Shown piece after piece: positions 7,832-13,886 of a stretch of 14,403 nucleotides of DNA. The notes under the pieces are model-generated. The model made no database searches, was not told the origin of the DNA, and saw only the letters and a program-made list of their open reading frames with translations. The DNA is taken from positions 1 through 14,403 of the forward strand of contig JBDLTT010000055.1 of assembly GCA_039805725.1 (NCBI GenBank). Direction: 5' to 3'. A program made the translations under genes and the position numbers. The stretch's first letter is position 1. Each line of letters opens with the position of its first letter. This DNA comes from Fluviibacter sp039805725 (GTDB lineage Bacteria; Pseudomonadota; Gammaproteobacteria; Burkholderiales; Rhodocyclaceae).

Positions 7832-8926
7832 ATGAGCGACGCACTTCTCTTTACCCCGATCCAGGTTGGCAAAACCCGTTTAAATAACCGTATCGTGATG
7901 GCCCCGATGACCCGCTCTCGTGCCGGCGCAGGTGATGTGGCGACGGCATTGAACGCCACCTACTATGCCCAACGTGCCACAGCGGGTCTGATCATCAGTG
8001 AAGCCTCGCAGGTATCGCAGCAAGGCCAGGGCTATGCTTGGACGCCGGGTATCTATACGGATGAGCAGGTTGCCGGTTGGAAAACTGTTGTCGATGCCGT
8101 GCACGCCAAAGGGGGTCACATGGCGCTACAGCTGTGGCATGTGGGTCGGATCTCGCACCCCTTGCTGCAACCGAATGGCGCTGACCCCGTTGCGCCTTCC
8201 GCGATTCAGGCGAAGGGCCAATGTTTTGTGATTCAGCCAGACGGCACACCGGCCAATGTGCCGACCGCCATGCCGCGCGCACTGGAAACCAAAGAACTTG
8301 CCGGGATTGTCGATGACTATGTCCGTGGCGCCCGGAATGCCATGGCTGCAGGCTTTGATTTTGTCGAAGTCCATGCCGCAAACGGCTACCTGCTCAATCA
8401 GTTTTTGTCGCCCAACAGCAACCAGCGCACCGATGCCTACGGCGGCAGCCTAGAAAACCGTGCCCGCTTCGTGCTGGAAGTGATCGACGCCATCGTATCA
8501 GCCGTTGGCGCCGATAAGGTCGGTGTGCGCTTGTCGCCCCAGGGCGTGTTTAACGACATCGATGATCCCGAGTCGACGGCCATGGCGCTGTATCTGGCCA
8601 AGGCGTTCACGCTACGCAATCTGGCCTTCCTGCATATTGCCGAGCCAGACTGGGCCGGCGGTGAGCCGCTGTCGCAGGCGTTCCGTCTGCAACTACGCGA
8701 GGCGTTCGGCGGCACTTTGATCACCTGTGGTGGCTATAACGCGACAACGGCCGAGGCCCTACTCGGCGCCAATCTGGTCGATATGGTGGCCTTTGGCCGA
8801 CCCTTTATCGCCAACCCGGATCTGGTGCGCCGTCTGCGCGAAAACGCGCCACTGAACGAACCGGACCCGAACACCTTTTATGGTGGCGCCGAAGCGGGTT
8901 ATACCGACTACCCGGCGCTGGCATAA
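7832..8926 (+). CDS. nemA: NemA-type old-yellow-enzyme flavin oxidoreductase
   Basis: This is an FMN-dependent, NAD(P)H-using ene-reductase of the old yellow enzyme family; relatives reduce N-ethylmaleimide, enones, nitrate esters and nitroaromatics. The 364-residue product is a full TIM barrel. Visible landmarks are the FMN-side APMTRSRA (T27), QLWHVGR (Q100, W103), the substrate pair H181/N184 in HAANGYLLNQF with the proton donor Y186, QRTDAYGGS, GVRLSP (R233) and AFGRPFIANPD. E. coli NemA has His where this protein has N184, so it has the HxxN form. TGAGGT upstream of the ATG is a reasonable ribosome-binding site. It is the last gene of the cls-rlmJ-nemA run and ends 10 bases from the converging uup. 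Confidence 0.92.
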   Translation: MSDALLFTPIQVGKTRLNNRIVMAPMTRSRAGAGDVATALNATYYAQRATAGLIISEASQVSQQGQGYAWTPGIYTDEQVAGWKTVVDAVHAKGGHMALQLWHVGRISHPLLQPNGADPVAPSAIQAKGQCFVIQPDGTPANVPTAMPRALETKELAGIVDDYVRGARNAMAAGFDFVEVHAANGYLLNQFLSPNSNQRTDAYGGSLENRARFVLEVIDAIVSAVGADKVGVRLSPQGVFNDIDDPESTAMALYLAKAFTLRNLAFLHIAEPDWAGGEPLSQAFRLQLREAFGGTLITCGGYNATTAEALLGANLVDMVAFGRPFIANPDLVRRLRENAPLNEPDPNTFYGGAEAGYTDYPALA

Positions 8927-8936
8927 ATTAACGCGG

Positions 8937-10865
8937 TCAGCGACCAGATGTTTTAGCCTCGAGCGCCTCCCAGCGCTCGAGCACTTCCAGTAAAGCCTCT
9001 TCGATTTCGGCCAAACGCGTGGCCATGGTTTGCGCCGCTGCGGGGTCAGACGCATAGGTCGCCGGATCATTCACCTTCTCGATCAATGCGGCCTGCTCGG
9101 TTTCGAGCGCTTCAATGCGTTCGGGCAAGGCATTCAGTTCCTGCTGTTCTTTATAACTGAGTTTGGTGGCACGACTGCCGCTGGCCGGTGCGGTGGTCGG
9201 TTGCTGAACCGCCTGCGACATAGGCTTTGGCGCCGTCTTTGCGGCGGGGGCTTTCTGTTGATTCGCGTGCCAGGCAGCCCAGTCGCTATACCCACCGATA
9301 AACTCACGCCACTGCCCTTCGCCCTCGGCAGCAATGACCTGTGTCACCACGTTATCAAGAAAGCTCCGGTCATGGCTAACCAGCAAGATCGTTCCCGGAT
9401 AGTCTTGCAGCAGACTCTCGAGCAGCTCCAGCGTATCGATATCCAGGTCGTTAGTCGGTTCGTCGAGCACGAGAATATTGGCGGGACGCGCGAACAATCG
9501 GGCTAATAACAAGCGGTTGCGTTCACCACCCGACAGCGATTTAACCGGCGAGCGCGCCCGTTGGGGCGAGAACAGAAAGTCGCTCAGATAGGTCATCACG
9601 TGCGTACGGTGTCCGCCAACGTCGACATAATCCGAGCCCGGCGAAATGACTTCATGCAGCGGTGCTTCCGGATCCAATGCCGACCGAAACTGGTCGAAGT
9701 AAGCCACCTGCTGTTTGGTACCGCGCCGTACCGTACCGCTATCGGGCTCGATCTCGCCCAGAATCAGACGCAGCATGGTGGTCTTGCCGGCGCCATTGGG
9801 GCCGATCAGGCCGACGCGATCGCCACGCATAATCCGGCCGCTGAAGTCGTCGATAATCTTGCGGCCATCGTAGGATTTCGACACATTGATCAACTCGGCC
9901 ACCAGGGCGCCGGACGTTTCACCCGCATCGACGCGCATGCTGACCTGTCCCTGCTGGTTGCGACGCGCCGCGCGATCGGCCCGCAGTTGATCCAGCCGTT
10001 GCACCCGGAACTGGGCACGTGTCCGTCTGGCTTCGACGCCTTTGCGAATCCAGACTTCCTCCTGCGCCAGTAATTTGTCGGCACGCGCCTGTTCCAGCGC
10101 CTCTTCATGCAGGCGCTGGGCTTTTCGTTCCTGGTATTTGCTAAACGAGCCGGGGTAGTTGCTCAGATGGCCACGATCAAGTTCCACAATGCGCGTCGCC
10201 AGGCGATCAAGAAAGCGTCGATCGTGCGTAATAAACAATAAGGCTACGTTACGCACCAGCAGCAGATTTTCCAACCAGTCGATGGCGGCGATATCCAGGT
10301 GGTTTGTGGGCTCATCGAGCAACAACACATCGGGTTCAAAAACCAGACCGCGCGCCAAGGCTACGCGTTTTTTCTGACCACCGGAGAGATCGTCGATGCA
10401 GGCATCGGGATTCAGATGAAATTCGGCGATCACCCGCTCGGCAAGGGCGTTCTGCTGCCAGGCATCGCTGGCCTCGAGTTCGTGCTGAATACGCGCGAGC
10501 TCATCCAGCGCCGCAGGGCGTTCTGCCTCGGCAATATCTGCCAGACGATGCGACAAATCATGATAGGACTTGAGCAATCGAGACTGCGCGCCCAGGCCAC
10601 TGACCACCACATCGAAAACGCTCGCCCCCGGCTCGAACTCGGGCTCTTGAGCAACATAGGTGACCCGAAGATCCGGCGCCTTCCAGATCGTGCCATCGTC
10701 CAGTGGACGCAAACCCGCGACCGCCGCGAGCAATGACGATTTACCCGTACCATTACGGCCGATCAGCGCTACGCGTTCACCTGCATCGATCTGGAATTCC
10801 ACATGATCCAACAAGGGCACATCGCCATAGGCGAGACAACCATTGCTGATCGACAGTAACGGCAT
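8937..10865 (-). CDS. uup: Uup, ABC-F family ATPase
   Basis: Uup is a soluble tandem ABC ATPase of the ABC-F class, which acts on ribosomes; the E. coli protein is also linked to precise excision of transposons and binds DNA through its C-terminal domain. The 642-residue product has the first Walker A at 36-43 (GRNGTGKS), signature LSGGQ at 160-164 and Walker B LLLDEPTNHLD. The interdomain linker contains EEVWIRKGVEARRTR (269-283), typical of Uup. The second Walker A is at 355-362 (GPNGAGKT), the second signature LSGGE at 444-448, then LDEPTNDLDID. A Pro/Ala-rich spacer and a coiled-coil C-terminal domain (about 568-640) follow. Length matches E. coli Uup (635). It starts 6 bases after bcp and is probably co-transcribed with it. 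There is no membrane domain, so it is not a transporter. Confidence 0.94.
   Translation of the reverse strand: MPLLSISNGCLAYGDVPLLDHVEFQIDAGERVALIGRNGTGKSSLLAAVAGLRPLDDGTIWKAPDLRVTYVAQEPEFEPGASVFDVVVSGLGAQSRLLKSYHDLSHRLADIAEAERPAALDELARIQHELEASDAWQQNALAERVIAEFHLNPDACIDDLSGGQKKRVALARGLVFEPDVLLLDEPTNHLDIAAIDWLENLLLVRNVALLFITHDRRFLDRLATRIVELDRGHLSNYPGSFSKYQERKAQRLHEEALEQARADKLLAQEEVWIRKGVEARRTRAQFRVQRLDQLRADRAARRNQQGQVSMRVDAGETSGALVAELINVSKSYDGRKIIDDFSGRIMRGDRVGLIGPNGAGKTTMLRLILGEIEPDSGTVRRGTKQQVAYFDQFRSALDPEAPLHEVISPGSDYVDVGGHRTHVMTYLSDFLFSPQRARSPVKSLSGGERNRLLLARLFARPANILVLDEPTNDLDIDTLELLESLLQDYPGTILLVSHDRSFLDNVVTQVIAAEGEGQWREFIGGYSDWAAWHANQQKAPAAKTAPKPMSQAVQQPTTAPASGSRATKLSYKEQQELNALPERIEALETEQAALIEKVNDPATYASDPAAAQTMATRLAEIEEALLEVLERWEALEAKTSGR
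8958..8981. repeat. Perfect 9-bp inverted repeat in the 3' end of uup
   Basis: CTCGAGCGC (8958-8966) and GCGCTCGAG (8973-8981) are separated by 6 bases. They lie inside the last codons of uup and about 30 bases beyond the nemA stop. No T tract follows on either strand, so it is not a classical terminator. It might still slow convergent transcription or protect the nemA 3' end. The repeat also encodes the acidic/Leu-rich coiled coil, so chance is possible. Confidence 0.4.
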
Positions 10866-10871
10866 CGTAAA

Positions 10872-11417
10872 TCAGTGCCCCGTCAGGCGGCGCAGATCGG
10901 CAACGACCTCGGCGCTATGTTCAGAAACGGATACATCGGTATATACCCGGGCAATGCGACCATCGGGGTCAATAATGTACGTATAACGGCGCGGAAATCC
11001 GGTGATACCCAGATTCATCCAGGCACCATACTGACGGGCAAAGGTGCCGCCAGTATCGGAGAGCAGTGGAAACGGCAGATGGAACTTGAGGGCAAAAGCC
11101 GCATTGTCAGCGGGCTTATCAGCACTGATGCCGACCAGCACCACCCCCATTTCTTGAAAGCTATGCCAGTCATCGCGGAACTTGCACGATTGACGCGTAC
11201 AGCCGGGCGTGTCGGCTTTAGGATAAAAATAAATCACCAGCCAACGGCCACGATAATCGGCCAGCTTGTGGTGGACACCGCGCGTGTCCCGTAGGTCGAA
11301 AGCCGGAGCGAGATCGCCGACGGCCGGCACAGCGCCCTCATTGGTTGATTTGTGAATCTGTGATCGCCAGTACCAGCAGGCTAGGCCAAGCATCACTAAA
11401 AACAGAATGTACTTCAT
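10872..11417 (-). CDS. bcp: BCP/PrxQ-type peroxiredoxin with N-terminal membrane anchor
   Basis: Atypical 2-Cys peroxiredoxins of this type reduce peroxides with a peroxidatic and a nearby resolving cysteine. The 181-residue product shows the active site YFYPKADTPGCTRQSC, with peroxidatic C73 and resolving C78 five residues later, the BCP spacing. Later motifs are SADKPAD, PLLSDTGG and the conserved FPRRYTYIID region. Residues 1-17 are strongly hydrophobic (KYILFLVMLGLACWYW), so the protein is probably membrane-anchored or exported, whereas E. coli Bcp (about 156 residues) is cytoplasmic. GAGGGGGG lies 7 bases before the ATG, a strong ribosome-binding site that supports this start. uup follows after 6 bases. 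Confidence 0.9.
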   Translation of the reverse strand: MKYILFLVMLGLACWYWRSQIHKSTNEGAVPAVGDLAPAFDLRDTRGVHHKLADYRGRWLVIYFYPKADTPGCTRQSCKFRDDWHSFQEMGVVLVGISADKPADNAAFALKFHLPFPLLSDTGGTFARQYGAWMNLGITGFPRRYTYIIDPDGRIARVYTDVSVSEHSAEVVADLRRLTGH

Positions 11418-11446
11418 GGGATACCCCCCTCATGACCACCGGTAAC

Positions 11447-11492
11447 TGGCGTCCCCGAGTGGTATCGAACCACTAATCTTCCCAAAGGAGGC
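11447..11492 (-). pseudogene. tRNA-Arg(CCT)-like 3' half fragment
   Basis: Read on the - strand this 46-base stretch looks like the 3' part of a tRNA. It has CTCCT where the Arg(CCT) anticodon loop would be, GGGAAG, and a perfect T arm (AGTGG, loop TTCGATA, CCACT). An acceptor 3' strand CGGGGAC and GCCA follow. No matching 5' acceptor strand (GTCCCCG), D arm or anticodon 5' strand lies upstream, so it is not a functional gene. It resembles but does not copy the intact tRNA-Arg at 11538-11614 (differences in the T stem, variable loop and acceptor). It lies between bcp and the tRNA, probably inside the bcp leader. It may be a relic of integration at a tRNA-Arg(CCT) gene. Confidence 0.6.
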
Positions 11493-11508
11493 CATCGCTA
11501 ATTATAAT
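11479..11508 (+). promoter_or_regulatory. Promoter of the tRNA-Arg gene
   Basis: A perfect -10 box TATAAT (11503-11508) is preceded at 18 bases by TTCCCA (11479-11484, 4/6 matches to TTGACA). Transcription would start near 11515, about 22 bases before the mature tRNA 5' end. The bases just after the -10 are GC-rich (CCAGCGGCC), the kind of discriminator associated with stringent control of stable RNA promoters. The -35 region lies within the tRNA-like fragment. Confidence 0.6.
11501..11506 (-). promoter_or_regulatory. Possible -10 box for bcp-uup on the opposite strand
   Basis: The palindrome ATTATAAT (11501-11508) also gives a perfect TATAAT on the - strand. Transcription would begin near 11494, about 75 bases before the bcp ATG and just before the tRNA-like fragment. 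No good -35 box is visible at 16-18 bases, so activity is uncertain. Confidence 0.3.
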
Positions 11509-11523
11509 CCAGCGGCCACATCA

Positions 11524-11633
11524 GATTTATCCGGTGTGTCCTCGTAGCTCAGCTGGATAGAGCACTTCCCTCCTAAGGAAGGGGTCGGACGTTCGAATCG
11601 TCTCGAGGACGCCAACCTTAATCGGGATAAATC
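11524..11633. repeat. 9-bp inverted repeat flanking the tRNA-Arg gene
   Basis: GATTTATCC (11524-11532) and GGATAAATC (11625-11633) are perfect inverted copies, 5 bases before and 10 bases after the mature tRNA. In the precursor RNA they could pair and extend the acceptor stem. The right arm also overlaps the stop codon of the outer-membrane relic. Confidence 0.45.
11538..11614 (+). tRNA. tRNA-Arg (anticodon CCT), CCA encoded
   Basis: A 77-base gene with a full cloverleaf. The acceptor GTCCTCG (11538-11544) pairs with CGAGGAC (11604-11610). The D stem is GCTC/GAGC. The anticodon stem CTTCC/GGAAG encloses the loop CTCCTAA with anticodon CCT at 11572-11574. The 5-base variable loop is GGGTC. 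The T stem GGACG/CGTCT has one G-T wobble and loop TTCGAAT. The discriminator is G and CCA is encoded at 11612-11614. It reads the rare AGG arginine codon. tRNA-Arg(CCT) genes (argW in E. coli) are known targets of integrative elements, which fits the accessory look of the DNA beyond it. Confidence 0.96.
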
Positions 11634-11977
11634 AGAACCTGAACGTTGCTGCAATCATTGGTCCACTCATATTGATGTATGAAGAGACTTGCTTGTTGCT
11701 GAGGCTGTAGTACAAGTTGTTATAGCCTAGAGAAATATCAACAACGTCAAATGCACAGCCTATCCCTAGTGCCTGTTGCGTTGTGAACTTGGCGACTGAG
11801 CTGGAACCACCCGCATCTAGTAAGGCCCGTAAACCACAAATAGGGGGTTACGGAGAATCTGAATTCGTCAGAAACCTCTGGTAGAGGCGCTTTTTGCTCT
11901 GCACATACGAGCCCTGCGTTCAGTAAAAGCGATAGCAGTAAGATCCACGCGGTTTTATGAATAGTCGTGAGTTTCAT
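11632..11977 (-). pseudogene. Outer membrane beta-barrel protein relic
   Basis: The start at 11977 encodes a signal peptide (residues 1-25, cut near VCA-EQ) and then FRFSVTPYLWFTG, the usual first strand of small hypothetical porin-like proteins. That frame then runs into non-homologous residues and stops at 11747. One frame over (+1), the sequence from about 11830 to the TGA at 11632-11634 reads as a barrel C terminus: DAGGSSS, then GIGCAFDVVDISLGYNNLYY, ending MSGPMIAATFRF with the terminal phenylalanine typical of outer membrane proteins. Together only about 110 codons survive of an expected 230-260, so the middle has been deleted out of frame near 11815-11835. The family assignment is from recalled similarity. 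Confidence 0.7.
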
Positions 11978-12052
11978 AAGACGCTGTTTTAAGCTTTGGC
12001 TACAAATTTTAGATATCCTTAAAATCTCAAGATAGCTATTAGTTACCCGCAT

Positions 12053-13723
12053 TTATTCGGGCAACCCGTAGATTTTCTTCACGACTTGAAGTTGATAGTC
12101 AACCCGCGCCTTATGAAGATCCTTTACAGTACCTCGGCTGCCCTCATTAAACTCACGCATAACATCGTCACGCATGTTGTATCTTGGCCAGGTTTCCACG
12201 CCACCATAATTGGGGTTGCCTGTTCGAGCAAATGCGGTCCAACTCTTGGCAAGTTGTTCTGATATTGACTGATCTTCTTTGTTATTGGGGTCTGTCATGG
12301 GAAACCAGTAACTCGCCCAAGTCCCCCTTTCTTGCATATCTGCCAACGCCTGCTTTATATGCTTGCACTGATTGGTACCAGATTGAAGCTTCGATGGTGC
12401 AGGCAAGACAGAATTCAGGTCGCCAAACACATAGGGCAGCTCAAAGGTATGGCCAGCCCCAATCAACATCGGGCGAATATTCTTTGTGAGGTAGCTGTAG
12501 TTGTAGGCATATGCAGGGGCAGATTTATTTGCGCTATCCGCCAGTAATTTGACAGCCCCACGATACCAACCATCGGCCATTACCTCGGCTGTCAGCGCAC
12601 ACTTATCCTTAAAAGTTGCATAAAGCTTAGCAATGATTTGGGGGTCTTCACCCATCTCTTTGAGGTAAGCCTCAATAGGGGGCGCTGAGATCATAAAGTA
12701 GCTAGCGTCCCATGAGTTGGTGCCAATCATAAACGGCACTTTATGCTGTTTATCTGCGGCGAACAGCGGAATCGGGTTACCAACGATAATCTGGCCATCG
12801 ATAAATGCGCCACCAAACTCGCCGTCCCTAAATTCGGTAGGCGTCATCAAGAGTTTTTCAGCGGGAAGCGCACGCAATTCAGCCAGGCTGTTTACGCCAA
12901 GAGACTTAATGAACTTGGCATCGATCTCTTCTTCAGGTGACATCCCGAATGTTTTTCGGGTTTGGTCACGAACAGGAAGCTGTTGGGCGCTCTGCGCGAT
13001 TGCCTTATGAAACAACCCCTTGGATGCTGGCGATGTCATCAACCAGGTCACCGTGCGACCGCCAGCCGATTGCCCAAAAATCGTGACATTGTTGGGGTCA
13101 CCGCCAAAAGCAGCAATATTGTCCCGCACCCACTTCAGCGAATGAATCTGGTCCATGGTGCCGTAATTTCCGACGGGTTCACCATTGCGCTGGGCTTCTT
13201 CTGCGAGTTCCTTGGGCGCAAAAAAACCTAATTTTCCAATTCGATAATCAACGGTAACAACAATAACGCCCTGCTTAATCAGACCGATCGGCTGATAGTA
13301 GGGTTCTGACGCCGAACCTTCGATGAGACCCCCGCCATGAAACCACACCATAACTGGTAGGTTTTTACCATCGGTCGGTGTATAAACATTGAGCTTTAGA
13401 CAATCTTCACGGCCAGGCACTAATTCACTGTTTAACCCTTTAACCAACGGTTGTGGGCACGCCTGGCCGAGCTGACTGGCATCACGAATGCCTTCCCAAT
13501 TCTTGGCTGGCTGCGGTGGCCTCCAGCGAAGATCGCCAATTGGCGCGGCAGCATAAGGGATATTCTTGAATGACCGCATTCCATTTGAGGAAACACCCTC
13601 AAGCTTGCCATTCGCAAGTTGAACGATTGGACGGCCTTCGCTGTAAACATCGGCAATCGCATGCAGTGTAAACGTAGCCGTTAGGAAAATAGCCACCAAC
13701 AGCTCAATCGATTTTTTTATCAT
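12053..13723 (-). CDS. Exported type-B carboxylesterase
   Basis: A 556-residue alpha/beta-hydrolase of the carboxylesterase type-B (cholinesterase-like) family, expected to hydrolyse carboxylic esters; the substrate cannot be told. It begins with a signal peptide (MIKKSIELLVAIFLTA, cut near residue 24). The type-B signature EDCLKLNVY is at 106-114, the oxyanion-hole WFHGGG at 127-132, and the nucleophile S219 is in FGQSAGG. GTNSWD at 334-339 puts an Asp where Glu is usual, and the catalytic H425 is in GAGHTFELPYVFG. The frame is open upstream to 13858, but the ATG at 13723 is chosen because it starts the signal peptide and has GGAG 9 bases before it. Local base composition is less GC-rich than in the ccm region. 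Confidence 0.88.
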   Translation of the reverse strand: MIKKSIELLVAIFLTATFTLHAIADVYSEGRPIVQLANGKLEGVSSNGMRSFKNIPYAAAPIGDLRWRPPQPAKNWEGIRDASQLGQACPQPLVKGLNSELVPGREDCLKLNVYTPTDGKNLPVMVWFHGGGLIEGSASEPYYQPIGLIKQGVIVVTVDYRIGKLGFFAPKELAEEAQRNGEPVGNYGTMDQIHSLKWVRDNIAAFGGDPNNVTIFGQSAGGRTVTWLMTSPASKGLFHKAIAQSAQQLPVRDQTRKTFGMSPEEEIDAKFIKSLGVNSLAELRALPAEKLLMTPTEFRDGEFGGAFIDGQIIVGNPIPLFAADKQHKVPFMIGTNSWDASYFMISAPPIEAYLKEMGEDPQIIAKLYATFKDKCALTAEVMADGWYRGAVKLLADSANKSAPAYAYNYSYLTKNIRPMLIGAGHTFELPYVFGDLNSVLPAPSKLQSGTNQCKHIKQALADMQERGTWASYWFPMTDPNNKEDQSISEQLAKSWTAFARTGNPNYGGVETWPRYNMRDDVMREFNEGSRGTVKDLHKARVDYQLQVVKKIYGLPE

Positions 13724-13886
13724 CACGTTCCACTCCAATACTGTGGTCATAATTCTCATCAAATTATGCCGGACAAATTCAATTGTGTATGTAATACAGG
13801 TCTCAGGCTCGGTAGAATAGTCCATAAAATCGTTGATCATATCCGTCGACTTCAGCACAAAAACCTATGATGAAAGCAAATCGCGC

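Noticed and set aside
9561..10073. Open frame of 170 codons antisense to uup
   Set aside because: Shadow of the strongly conserved uup coding sequence; no recognisable motif.
11366..11417. Lipoprotein signal for the peroxiredoxin (Cys14 in LGLAC)
   Set aside because: The residue at -3 is Gly, not Leu/Val/Ile, so the lipobox is poor; a plain membrane anchor is the safer reading.
11447..11540. A complete second tRNA or a tmRNA on the - strand
   Set aside because: No 5' acceptor strand, D arm or anticodon 5' strand can be found, and the 3' end does not look like tmRNA; only a 3' half is supported.
11747..12052. Intact 101-codon gene on the - strand
   Set aside because: Only the middle encodes a signal peptide and first barrel strand; the last ~30 residues are out-of-frame and the true C terminus lies in another frame, so it is part of a pseudogene.
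13724..13858. N-terminal extension of the esterase frame up to 13858
   Set aside because: It would bury the signal peptide 45 residues inside the protein; the ATG at 13723 has a good ribosome-binding site and a proper signal sequence.
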